Shown here: positions 9,839-20,033 of the stretch, one piece after another | Layout of the letters: each line of letters begins with the position of its first letter | Position numbering within the stretch: position 1 is the stretch's first letter | Source: Argyresthia goedartella | Lineage: Eukaryota > Arthropoda > Insecta > Lepidoptera > Argyresthiidae | NCBI GenBank assembly: GCA_949825045.1 | Contig: OX463813.1 | Location: forward strand, 29,664,001-29,728,000 | DNA: 64,000 bases | Reading direction: 5' to 3' | Notes under the pieces: generated by a model | The model's database searches: none | Told to the model about the DNA's origin: nothing | The model's input: only the letters and a program-made list of their open reading frames with translations | Made by a program: the position numbers and the translations under genes

Positions 9839-10758
9839 GATTAAATAGCACTCTTATACCTCTCTTATAACTCTTGATTTAGCGCCTGTTATTTGCTGGG
9901 AAGGTATTTACGTGCTTTACAGTTCTATCAAAAACTCGTCTTTTCCCGTAACATCTCTTTATAGCCCTTAAAAAGCTACTTAATACTAAAGTCTCCCTAC
10001 GCATTGTTCATTTAGGCTTCAGAAATGAGCGTCCTAAAATAATATTCATAAAACTTTTATAACCGATAAAAACCGGAAACAGGCCATTTTTCATCGTAAA
10101 ACAAAGTACTATATCATGTTTACTTCGGTTGATCGGAAGCTATTGAACGGTTTAGGATTCCTCATGACAACAGTATGGTTTACTTGCGCCAAGGAGCAAC
10201 CCGGAGTTAATCGGGAAATATGATATTTTGACTGATTTGTTCATCATACTTTGGCCCGGCTGCACAACCGATATAATAAAGTTTAACGGAAACTCAAAAT
10301 CAATTAACTAATTTCTTAATTAATGGCGGTCTTACAACTAGATTTTATTAGACTGGTTCTCTTTCCATGGCATTCAACGCATTTTTTTATCGAATGACCC
10401 GTGCTTTTCAGTTTTGACTCGACACAGTCCCGACTTCAGAACCAATGGTTAAATGCCACTGGTTAAATATCAATAATATTTTCACTGCACAAAGTGAGCA
10501 TAGTTTATTTTTATTTTATGCATAATTAAGGGGTAAAAAAACGAGTTAACGTTATAACCAAAATCAAATTAAAACAATCTTTCCATGCAAATTTCAGTGT
10601 TGATTTGGCGCTCTAGCACTACCCATGAGGAACGTGCAGGGCTGTGGGAATCAAGTATTGCCCGCGGACGTCAGAAACTATTCACCCCGGGTGTCACTGT
10701 CTCTCGCTCGAGAAATAACAGAGCAGCCGACTTGAGCAGCAGTCTGTTCATTAGAAAC
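9839..10758. other. AT-rich spacer
   Basis: I see no gene, RNA or repeat of known type here. Short open frames have no family resemblance. Confidence 0.5.
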
Positions 10759-10941
10759 TTGACGGCCAAGTGCAAGTCTGACTTGCACACGAAGGGTCCC
10801 GTAACATCGTATAAGATCAATCGCAGAAAAAAAACGTGCGAAAATTTCAAGTCTCTAGCTATTACGGTTCACGAGATACAGCTCGCTGATAGACAGACGG
10901 ACGGACGGACAGCGGAGGCTTAGTATTAGGGTCCCGTTCAG
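10759..10941 (+). repeat. Dispersed repeat R, 3' fragment
   Basis: It contains CGGCCAAGTGCAAGTCTGAC, CACGAAGGGTCCCGTA, CGGTTCACGAGATACAG, a run of GACGGACG units and AGGGTCCCGTTC. Fuller copies lie at 33429-33832 (plus) and 43693-44072 (minus). This is a repeat very common in insects; it codes for nothing. Confidence 0.7.
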
Positions 10942-11053
10942 AAGCATTCGTTAGAAATAAAGTATTATCTCATTCAACGGAAAGGCACCAGAGGGTATCT
11001 ACGAGTAACTGATTTCTGAGTTCTCCGGTAACATTGTAAATAACTGTTTCTTA

Positions 11054-11591
11054 TATACTATCTGCCAAATAACCTGGCAATAGAAGTCATTCACCCAATG
11101 GAGGACCTTCATATCCAATTTATTTATTGATAATTGTGTCGCTTACCATATAGGCCTACCACAAACTGGCATCACTAGAATCTCGTAGCAGCAGTAGCTT
11201 AGTAGCTTTCTAGTAGGCGTTGCACCACGGTAGCTACCGATACCACTTTTTCGATGGGTTTGTATGGTAAGCGACAAAATTAGTGATATTTTGGTAAATT
11301 GGATTTTGAAAGAAAGAAAGAAGAAAGAAAGAAACATTTATTATAAAGACAGTGAACACACTACAATTACAACAAAGAAACAAAACACAGAGATAAATAG
11401 TTGCATTGACACATGATATAAAATTAAATGACAGTCGTGGTGTGTCACTGTCATTATAAATGGCGTCTGACTCAGCATTATGTTGAAGGCCAGGCCTTCA
11501 ACGCTGATTTTCAGTCAGCGTCAAGTGTTTTGGTGAAGGTCCTCCTTTGTTTCGGATACTTATATTGCCACATTATTTGGCAGATAGTATA
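11054..11591. mobile_element. Nested inverted-repeat element (MITE)
   Basis: The outer terminal inverted repeats begin TATACTATCTGCCAAATAA (11054) and end TTATTTGGCAGATAGTATA (11591), with homology reaching inward to the GGAGGACCTTCA / TGAAGGTCCTCC blocks. Inside lies a second short inverted-repeat element, 11131-11281, with 20-bp ends TAATTGTGTCGCTTACCATA. Next to it is the GAAA-rich tail and 3' end of a minus-strand retroposon (about 11300-11420). No transposase is encoded, so the element is non-autonomous. Confidence 0.65.
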
Positions 11592-12059
11592 GTCCGTAAC
11601 TTATATTAAACACTATTTCAATCATATTTCAGCAAAAATAAAAGGTTAGTTAGAAAAATAAAAGATTTTAGGTTTCAAGTTACAAATTCCGTCGATAACG
11701 CACAATAGTGTCATGGGGTTATTCACACCGATCCCGGGATCAAATCAAAGTAGTAACTGATCCCGACGATTAGTTCACACTGATCCCGGGATCAGATACT
11801 ACTTATAAAATATTATATTTTGGTGTTAATTGATCCCGATCTACAGAGACACGAAATATAGAACAGTATTTCATCGATGCTAGTTTCTTTACATTATATT
11901 TTTTTTATCCCGTCTATGCAAAAGAACTACTTTAGTCCCGGTAAACACGGACTAAAGTAGCCTTTTAGTTCCTAGGGACAAAAAAAGCTTTTATCCCTTG
12001 GGGACTAAAAGTAACTTTAATTTCGTAACGACACATTTAGGACGATAAATGATTTATTT

Positions 12060-12430
12060 AAAATCGGCCAAGTGTGAACTGATTTCCAAAAAAAATCGTA
12101 ACTTTTTGATTTTTCACTTTTTCGAAAAAAGAAAAAAATATATACATAGATTTGATATATTTCTATACAATAAAAATATAAAAATTGCAAAAAAAGTTAT
12201 TTTTTTTATTGTTTTTTTTTATTTTCTCCAAAATTATCAAACTTCCATTATTTTTTTCAAATGATCCAAAATAACGCGTGTTTTGACACCCAAAATTTTT
12301 CGGCCAAGTGTGAACTGATTAAAAGTAAAACAACGTTTTTATTTATCAGTTTTCTGATAAAATAAAAAGATATACACATATTTTCGAATTTTCTATAGAA
12401 TAAAAATATAAATTTGCAAAAAAAGAAAAC
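12060..12430. repeat. Diverged tandem repeat inside element A
   Basis: Two AT-rich units, starting at about 12064 and 12301, each begin CGGCCAAGTGTGAACTGATT and end with ATAAAAATATAAA and a poly-A stretch. The short open frames here are products of the low complexity. Confidence 0.6.
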
Positions 12431-13258
12431 AAACAAATACCGTGTTTTTTGAAATGCTCTCCAAAACATTCTAACTTTACAATATATTTTTTCAAATATA
12501 GAGATTGATACTAAAACACGGACCAAATAATGACGAGTTGTGAAAAATTTAGAAAACTACGCAAAATGAATTCCTTTGTATCTTTAATTTCGTAAGCTGT
12601 TATTAACTAATAACTGTACTTACTGTATTCATAATTACTCCTTTTCTCATGAAATGATGAAAAGTAGAGTGTCCACCTCGGGAGTAAAAACGATTTTTGG
12701 CTCGAGTTATGTACATTAAATCCCTCGCTCCCTCAGGATTCTACTTATGAGTCCCTCGTGAACCCCTCGGTCGCTCAGGATTCAAAAAACACTCTCGCCC
12801 TAAAAATAGTTCTTTACTCCCTTGGTAAACAATCTACTATTATTTGGTATTTCTGTACAACGGGATCAGTTAACACTTCTACATTTTATTGTGGGGTCAA
12901 CTGATCCCACCCGGGATCAGTGTGAACTAATCGTCGGGATCAGTTACTACTTTTGTAATGGTACACGAGAGTCAGTACATTTGATACTTCATTTTGCGTG
13001 ACAGAGGGCTAGCCCATCGCCGCGCTGTTTTGAATACGAGAATCGGTTCATATAACGTTTGGGGTTTTGAGTAGCTCAGGGGTAAGTTAGCAAAAACAAT
13101 GAGCCGACGCGTGGGATGGTTCGAGGAAGGTTACAGGTCAGGTTTTTTGTCGCATTCCTGTGGAATGTGTAGGGATCAGAGCCGATTTGGCTGCGCGCTG
13201 AATAAATTATGAATAACTAAATAATGGAAGGCCTCTCAAACCATGGATAACGGTAGGA

Positions 13259-15271
13259 TTGGTAAAATCTATGAGAAACAGAGACACTCTTCATAAGAAA
13301 TGTAAAAAATATAGCGATAATTTATTACTAAGGTTAGAATATATTAATTACAGAAACACATGCAATAAAATATTAAAAATAACTAAAAAGAAATACTATG
13401 AAACGCAATTAATTAAGTCATCAGGTAATATAAAGAACACATGGAAGATTATAAAAGAAATTTGCAACTTGAATAAAACAAAAACACCTCCATTTGAACT
13501 CCTAAATATTAAGGTAAGCCCCCAGGATTCACTTAACGCTGTAAATGAATACTTCACTACAGTAGGCAAAAACCTCGCTAACCTAACTTTGAATAAATTA
13601 GGGACAACTGACCTCGAACTATGTGCATTAGCGAAGCCTAACAACGCGCCAGCTAAATCCTTTTCTCTATCACCAACAGACCCAATGGAAGTTCGAAATA
13701 CAATACTAAAGCTTAAAACTGACAGTGCTGCCGGATGGGACAACATTACTTCTAAAATCATGAAACTAAACTGTGACTTACTTTCAAACCCACTGGCATT
13801 TCTCTGTAATTTATGTTTTGTTACAGGAGCTTTTCCAAATCCCTTCAAGACAGCGCTAGTTTGCCCCATTTTTAAGGCAGGAGAAAAGGATCTCCCTACA
13901 AACTACAGGCCAATCTCGCTCCTATCAGCATTATCTAAAGTCGTTGAAAAATTGGTAAATAAGAGACTTGTACAATACCTTGAGGGACAAAAACTTATTG
14001 CAGACAATCAGTTCGGATTCAGAGAACATCGCTCAACTGAAGACGCAGTCATAAAGTTAACTACCCTCATAACTGGATTTCTGGATAAAGGGCAAAAGTG
14101 TGTGGGCGTTTTTCTCGATTTGCAGAAGGCGTTTGATACAGTTTCTGTGCCAATACTTCTCACGCGGCTTGAAAACGTAGGTATCAGAGGAGTAGCCCTG
14201 GCTTGGTTTGAGAGCTACTTGACTGGCAGGCGTCAAAGTGTCAAAATGGGGGAGTATTCCAGTACTAGTGCTACTTGTACTTATGGAGTTCCACAAGGAA
14301 GTACATTGGGACCGACACTCTTTCTACTATATATTAATAGCCTCTGCACAATCAATATTAAAGGGGCAGACCTACTAATGTTTGCAGATGACACAGTAGT
14401 CCTATTCCACGAAAATACATGGGGTGCCGTTAGGCCTTTAGTTGAGGACGGACTAAGCAGAATTACCTCCTGGCTTGAAGATAACCTGCTCACAATAAAT
14501 GCACAAAAAACTAAGTACCAATGCTACAGTATGACAAAGGTTAACAGTCCCAATAATGACTTTAAAATAACTATACATGGCTTTCCGTGTAACCGTACCT
14601 CAGTTGGAGACATACACGCAACATGCACATGCCCACTTCTGGATAGGGTGGGCTCCATAAAGTATCTGGGCGTTATGATAGACGAACATCTGCGTTGGGA
14701 GCCACATATATCAGCTACTACGGCAAGGGTACGTAAGCTGATACATATATTTAGGAATTTGCGTATGGTAGCGGACCAAAAGCTTTTGCTGCAAACTTAT
14801 AAGGCACTTTGTCAATGTATCTTGGGCTACTGTATCTGTGCTTGGGGAGGTGCCGCTAAAACACATATGCTGAAGCTTGAACGAGCACAACGTTCGGTAC
14901 TTAAGGTCATGATGTCATTACCGTATAAATCCCCAACTACCTTAGTCTACAAGCAAGCCAATGTCAATTCGGTTAGAAAGATGTTCGTTTCCCAATCACT
15001 GATACGATACCACAGTAAGGGCATACCCTTTGTCCCTGTCACAAACAAAAGAACTGCGCGATGCCCATATACAGGCTTCTACCGGAGCCTATTCGCCAGT
15101 AGGCATTACAGTGCCATCGCTCCCAGGCTTTACACCGTACTATTGAAGTCCGACAGTACCCTTAAACAACTAAACTCGTACAGATTTAAAATAGTACTTC
15201 AAAAGTGGCTTAACCAATTTGATTACGATGATGCTGAGGAGCTCATAGATCGAATAACTAGGTCTACCTAA
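13259..15271 (+). CDS. Reverse transcriptase domain of LINE C, open frame without endonuclease
   Basis: The frame of 670 residues is open throughout. It carries NYRPISLLSALSK near 215, motif A DLQKAFD at 287-293, motif B YGVPQGSTLGPTLF from 342 and catalytic motif C MFADDT with FADD at 375-378. A thumb and C-terminal connector follow, with SIKYLGVMIDEHLRWEPH. Group II-like non-LTR RTs of the Jockey/CR1 assemblage have this order. The ORF2 of such elements normally starts with an AP endonuclease of about 220 residues, absent here, so the Met at 13259 is an internal one. The 5' flank is element B sequence with no known promoter. An intact catalytic centre in a 5'-truncated copy suggests recent insertion; that is an inference. 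Confidence 0.9.
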   Translation: MVKSMRNRDTLHKKCKKYSDNLLLRLEYINYRNTCNKILKITKKKYYETQLIKSSGNIKNTWKIIKEICNLNKTKTPPFELLNIKVSPQDSLNAVNEYFTTVGKNLANLTLNKLGTTDLELCALAKPNNAPAKSFSLSPTDPMEVRNTILKLKTDSAAGWDNITSKIMKLNCDLLSNPLAFLCNLCFVTGAFPNPFKTALVCPIFKAGEKDLPTNYRPISLLSALSKVVEKLVNKRLVQYLEGQKLIADNQFGFREHRSTEDAVIKLTTLITGFLDKGQKCVGVFLDLQKAFDTVSVPILLTRLENVGIRGVALAWFESYLTGRRQSVKMGEYSSTSATCTYGVPQGSTLGPTLFLLYINSLCTINIKGADLLMFADDTVVLFHENTWGAVRPLVEDGLSRITSWLEDNLLTINAQKTKYQCYSMTKVNSPNNDFKITIHGFPCNRTSVGDIHATCTCPLLDRVGSIKYLGVMIDEHLRWEPHISATTARVRKLIHIFRNLRMVADQKLLLQTYKALCQCILGYCICAWGGAAKTHMLKLERAQRSVLKVMMSLPYKSPTTLVYKQANVNSVRKMFVSQSLIRYHSKGIPFVPVTNKRTARCPYTGFYRSLFASRHYSAIAPRLYTVLLKSDSTLKQLNSYRFKIVLQKWLNQFDYDDAEELIDRITRST

Positions 15272-15579
15272 CAGATGCTGATGTTTTGTTTTATTATATA
15301 TTAACATTGTTATCATATCACGTATTTTTGATCTGTTTTATATCATTAAATTAACTTTAGTTTCAGATGATTTAAGTATTCATCATGCATTTGCATGGAA
15401 GATATTACTGCTTGAGTGAGAGTAAATGTACTACTATTTGTTTTAATTTTTATACCTACCGTACTGACTAATTGTCCACCACACGTTAATTTAAGTTTTT
15501 TTTATTATTATTTGTTTTCATTTACTTTATTTTACGCAAGTAATTTGTTAATATTATTATTTATGGTTGAGCCTAGTAC

Positions 15580-15640
15580 CCACGACACAGGGAGACCTAG
15601 TGTGGGACTAGTACAACATATGTCTACCATAACCTTTGTG
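15580..15640 (+). other. LINE C 3' domain shared with SINEs
   Basis: The segment CTAGTACCCACGACACAGGG plus the following CCTAGTGTGGGACTAG and CAACATATGT aligns with the 3' domain of SINE-c (35970-36022, 39236-39280) and more loosely SINE-b (9750-9800, 22610-22665). A shared 3' end is the usual sign that a SINE borrows the RT of a LINE. Confidence 0.7.
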
Positions 15641-17664
15641 TAAAATAAAGATTTTCATTTTCATTTCATTATGGAACGATACGGATAAAGCTATTATGTT
15701 GATTGCAAATATACAATTGCGTTTGTTTGGTATGAGATGGCGAGTTTGATACCACGAGTGTGAATATCATTCTAGTGGTCTTTGTCTAGCGCGCTAGCGG
15801 TCGGGAAGGCTTAATTAATCGCAACAAGCTTTTATGGTCAGCGATCAACAGATTCTGTGTATCGGCAGTACCAAATGATTTGAGTGATAACCTACGGTTG
15901 ATCATAGTGAATATGCGTACACACAATTTGTAGAACGGCGGATCTGCATGGCATGGTTGAAATTAGACCCTGTGTAGTTAGTGATAAGAAGCTTCGCTTG
16001 GGCAGAGCGTGTTCGCAAAGGACGCCATTTTTTTTCAGACATGTGGGGTCTATCAATACGATTACGGGGGAAGGGAGAGCATTCAGTCTCGGCGTTAAGC
16101 TACTGTGACAGTCGTCTTTCAGCAGTTCTAAACAGTTTTGGTCTGCCGTGTTACGCGTCAGAACTGGACGAATTGTGATTGCGAGTTTCAGTGGTTTTTC
16201 GTGAGTGTCTGACGCGCCGAGATATATCTCGGTTCCTATCCTTTATATCAACCTACCCCAAATTCCAAAACTATCCTTGGGTCGTTAGATAAGAACTTGT
16301 AGGTAACTGATCTGAGTCTGAGTCTGGGCTTGGAGCGACCCTAAATTCCCTTTTCCTTCACCATAGGGTTCCTGGATTGGCTCTTAGGATATTCGCAGGC
16401 TAATCCTCTCCTCATTCCTTTCGAGTAGCGATTTTTGAAATTCCCACACACACAGTCATTAAACATACAAGCTTCAAATCAAACTCAACCATTTTCGAGT
16501 GGTGTCGATAATGGACGTGGTATAACACTAGGATTTTAGACTAGGCTAGACAGGAGTTTAGTTGCGGCTAAACCTAGGTTGGCAGGGCATAGGGAGACTG
16601 TTTGATCGATGAGGTTCCGCGGATGAAAATAACAAATTCAGAACAAAGTTAAACCGGTGTCAACATAGATAACCTATCCTGTTGATATTTTGACATTTGA
16701 GTGTTGTCGGAGACGCGAGAAGAGATCAAATTACAGTCTAAAGTTCATTGTTTAGGACCGGGTAGTTTGTTTTGCTTTGCCTTGGGTCAGTTTGGATTCA
16801 AGTTGCATCTTTAAATTAAATGTAAATTTCGCTGGAGGTCTAATGTGTAGGTTGAGTCAAATATATATGATTAGGCTCAGTCGAGGACGTGCTGAGGTTA
16901 GTGGAAATCATAGTTCGGTATTTATCGAACTATGCACTTCGCTATGGTGAGGGTTAGATCTCCTAAAGCGCTAATGACTACGTTTCGATAACATCCAGCT
17001 CAAATTGCGCAGAGTTGAAGGTTTCAAAACGTTACGGACCTTTTGAGGTAACCGCTAGTTCAAACCCATTTCGGAAAATCAAATCGCAATTGTGTAAACC
17101 GGTCTTTTCGGATCGTTATTTCCGTGAACCAAATATATAATTGGAACCACCACAAGCCGCTACTAGCGAGCACATGAAATATCATTGAGTACTCACGTCG
17201 TAAAACTACGACGGATATCTATACGATATCCCAAACAAATATTACAAATCGTGGTCGACCACTAAAAGAAGTTCCAAGCGCCCATATATACAAAAAACAA
17301 ATGGTACCATCACACAAAATACAACAACGATCGATCTGGTGCAATACACCGCTAACTGATGCGAAATACCGGCTTGCGGACATATATGCTTTCTCTGTCT
17401 AACTTGAAACTGTAACTTCCTGAATCAATCTCCACGTTCGACTATTGTACGCCTAACGAGCTTCTCAAAGAACAAGAAATTCGGACTTATCATTCTTAAC
17501 TTACAAATTTTACAGCTGAATCGGGACATCTCTGTTTGGGGTAGGTAGAATAGACGATCATAGCTACTGATAGCGGTGGCTCGACCTTAGCCTTTAATGC
17601 CGTTACACTTTGATCTGATCCCGGGATCGGTATGAACTAACCCGTGTGATTTTGCAAACGATTA

Positions 17665-17802
17665 AAGAAAGCAATCAATCAATCAAAATTTCTTTAAATA
17701 TTGCCATATTATGCCAGACTCTTCTCTACTTTGGAGCACTGTGGGAGGGCGAGTCAAGAAAATCTACAGATTGAAATTTAGATCTCTTTTAAAAATAGGT
17801 TG
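17665..17802 (-). mobile_element. LINE D-type 3' UTR fragment
   Basis: Reversed, it matches the LINE D 3' UTR (32238-32340): AACCTATTTTTAAAAGAGATC, the CAATCTGT...CCCACAGTG hairpin region and the GTAGAGAAGAG block. It ends in a TTGATTGA microsatellite tail (17665-17690). No coding part remains. Confidence 0.75.
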
Positions 17803-17885
17803 ACTTCAACTATTATATATATTTGGGCAGTTTAGCCCGCCACACACGACTGGCAAGCAGATCTGTCGCGAAAATACGTGCGTAT

Positions 17886-18096
17886 ATCATCATCCAACTA
17901 ATAATATAAATGTGAAAGATTATGTGTTTCAATGTTTGTTACCCAATCACGCAAAATCGGCTGATCGGATTTGAATTAAATATAGCACTTTACAAAATAT
18001 AATACGTTTCATCCACGGCTGAACGGATTTGAGTGAATTTGGAATTTGTCCCGATGAATGATAATTCCTAAGACCACGCAGATGACCACAGCTAGT
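17886..18096 (+). mobile_element. Helitron-like non-autonomous fragment
   Basis: It opens with ATCATCATCCAACTAATAAT, contains the ACCCAATCACGCAAAATCGG and CGGCTGAACGGATTTGAGTG blocks, and ends CAGCTAG before TTAA. Insect Helitron derivatives of this type start TC, end CTRG with a hairpin, and insert between A and T. The assignment rests on recalled family features; no Rep/helicase gene is present. Confidence 0.5.
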
Positions 18097-18944
18097 TAAA
18101 ATATTATATGTTCCTGTAGCTCTTTGAGTTTCTGTAGTCTGAGTACAACGTACAGAATCATTTTCTTGGTAGGTGAACGAACTATGCCTCCTTTAACAAA
18201 AGGACCCAAAATTCCTGGTAATAACGACCGCGATGGATTGCGTCATAGTTTCATAAATAAGCAACATCACCGCTGGAAGATCCCAGTCATTTTACTAATC
18301 ACGCGAATTAGAAATGTACTTTGAACTTGATCCTCGAAAGGTTGTTCCTCTTTGGTGTCAAAGTGGTAATTGTATGTGTGTGTGAGCGCAAAAAAACATC
18401 AAAGTAGAATTCATCTATGTCTGTTTTAAACATATTTATTACTAGTACTAATTATTCTGTGACGGGACTTGAGAATTGTGATTGTGTGCGTGCTCAAGAC
18501 TGGCCAATGACCAAATTTACAGGGAAACGTCTCACACTTCATCGAAGTCGAATACGGATGGAAAAACTCATATGAACGCATTTCTCTACCAAAGTTTATA
18601 TTTCCAGCAGCTCTAAAGAAAGGCTCATTATTCTTTCAATGGGAAATTGAATTTCGACATGAAGTGATATTAAAACGGTACTTTAGAGTTCAAATTGCCT
18701 TGTTATCTATGACGGTGCCAGAAAAGCGCAATATATTGTGACCATCGAGGATATCTTCTTACATTTAGCTAGACAATTTGATTTAGGAATCACTAGACCA
18801 CAACCCAGCAAACCATTTGATGAATTTTTTTCACCGATAGGTTTTATCTTTGACATGAGTGATGCAATTTCATGTTATTTCGTTTATACTGTGTACTGTA
18901 CATACTTGGCCAATTTTTAAGCTTTAGGGACTTTTACAGAGCAA
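18097..18944. other. Unassigned spacer
   Basis: I see no gene or repeat that I recognise. Short open frames at 18124-18324 and 18738-18920 have no recognisable domain. Confidence 0.45.
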
Positions 18945-19062
18945 TTTTCATCCATATTACCATTCCTTTTTGGGGAAAAAATTACAGCCGTGGATCGAAC
19001 CCGGGACCTCTCGCATGGTAGGCAGAGCCACAATGGCAGTGCCACAGAGGTCGTCAATAAAA
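18945..19062 (-). mobile_element. SINE-b head
   Basis: In the minus direction it reads GACCTCTGTGGC, a TGTGGCTCTGCCTACCATGC A-box-side stretch and the B-box-like GGTTCGATCCACGG, matching the SINE split by B2 at 19995. Only the tRNA-derived part and a little of the body remain. Confidence 0.7.
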
Positions 19063-19364
19063 AGCCCCCCTAAAGTTTACACTATTGGCACATACATGAA
19101 CAGAGTACAGATACATATGTGTCGACGATTATTGAAATCATACCGTGTTACTACAAAAAATCTTAAACATAGTTTAACCTGAAGAAAAAAGTCAAATCAC
19201 ACACATTTTTGACTTTAAACAAGTGTTGAACTGGAGTTTATTTTTATATTTAAATAATCGCTGGATTTTTCCTTTAATTCAGTTAATCGGGAGTAACAAA
19301 TAGTAAGTTGAGTTTAATGCGTAACAAGAGCTGTTTTCGCTGCGCTTTCTGCTAGTGGTATGGA
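19063..19364. other. Unassigned AT-rich spacer
   Basis: I see nothing identifiable in this stretch. Confidence 0.45.
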
Positions 19365-19530
19365 GAGTTCATGGTCTATTGGTTAAACGCTTGCGTGCTA
19401 AGCAATAGATTCGGATTGGATCCCGTGGCTGACCATATCGCACATTTTCCCATTCGGGTTGGCAGAGGCACAGTTGTTCCCAAGTCTAGCCAGAAATTGA
19501 AATTCTCAATTTTGCGTGGAGTTCAGTCGT
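19365..19530 (+). mobile_element. Degenerate SINE with SINE-a-like parts
   Basis: A tRNA-like head (CATGGTCTATTGGTTAAACG ... GATTCGGATTGGATCCCG) is followed by CACATTTTCCCATTCGGG and TTGGCAGAGGCACAGTTG, which resemble the SINE-a 3' region in the opposite orientation. It looks like a chimera or a worn composite copy. Confidence 0.5.
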
Positions 19531-19994
19531 TGAATTTAATTTCCGACCGAGATAAGGTTGAATATAGTATGTCAAATTGGAACCATACGAGCTATGCCAT
19601 ACGTACGCGTATGTTGCTATGACGTTGGCAGTATTATTTAAAAGCAACTAAAAAAATATGTCTGTCAATGACGAAACTCTTTTTTAACTGATAAGTGATA
19701 ACTTTTCGCAAAGAGGTTATATCACTTTAAATGGTATGGTTATTGGGCATTTAGTACAAATAGTTTCGGCCGTTTGATAAATTGATATTAATTGACCGTT
19801 TAGTTACTGGAATTTTCGACATTTATGGGTTAAACCGTGGATCGAAAACGGCCAACACTCTTCAAAACTTTTATGAACTGTTCGAGAACGAAACTTTGGG
19901 CGCTTCCGGTTGCTTTACGGTGAGTAAATAAATAATCCAACGAAAGCTACCGAAAGGGCGCATACAGGGAACTAAATGAAACGAAAAAATAGAC
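19531..19994. other. Unassigned spacer
   Basis: I see no gene here. The last bases (GAAACGAAAAAATAGAC) form the left flank of the SINE-b copy that follows. Confidence 0.45.
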
Positions 19995-20033
19995 GACCTC
20001 TCTGGCGCTGCGGTTGTGGCTCTGCCTACCATG

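Larger units (their letters stand above)
13232..15667 (+). mobile_element. LINE C inserted in element B1
   Basis: Comparison with B2, which has no insertion at this point, shows the exact site: B sequence stops after AATAATGGAAGG (13231) and resumes at ATTATGGAACG (15668). Two or three bases of target are missing and there is no clear target duplication. The element has the RT half of ORF2 and a 3' UTR of about 400 bases, ending in AATAAAGATTTTCATTTTC. It lacks the endonuclease, so it is 5'-truncated. Its last 45-50 bases of unique sequence are shared with the SINE-b and SINE-c groups. Confidence 0.85.
12954..17607 (+). mobile_element. Element B1: non-coding TG...CA element, solo-LTR-like
   Basis: It begins TGTAATGG and ends CCGTTACA, flanked on both sides by CTTT (12950-12953 and 17608-17611). 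With LINE C removed (13232-15667) it is about 2.2 kb. No open frame with family resemblance lies in it. TG...CA ends with a short imperfect inverted repeat and a 4-bp target duplication are the marks of a solo LTR, though 2.2 kb is long. It also holds a SINE-a-like block (about 12990-13025), a tRNA-like stretch (GTAGCTCAGGGGTAAG ... GGTTCGAGG) and perfect palindromes such as CCGAGATATATCTCGG (16218-16233). B2 at 20034-22535 is a second copy in inverse orientation. Confidence 0.8.
11716..17643. mobile_element. Element A: inverted-repeat element interrupted by element B1
   Basis: The left end (11716) and right end (17643, inverted) share GGGTTA-TTCA-ACC followed by the palindrome GATCCCGGGATC, an A/G-ATCAAAG stretch and GTAGTAACTGATCCCGACG. 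The right terminal repeat is split: its inner part lies at 12870-12953 and its outer 32 bases at 17612-17643, because B1 was inserted between. Without B1 the element is about 1.27 kb and has no coding capacity. Flanks GTGTCATG and GTGTGATT agree at 6 of 8 positions and could be a worn 8-bp target duplication. The superfamily is not determined; an 8-bp duplication would fit hAT. Confidence 0.75.

Noticed and set aside
12049..12526. Two open frames rich in Phe, Ile and Lys
   Set aside because: They lie in AT-rich tandem repeats of element A, and their composition explains the open frames.
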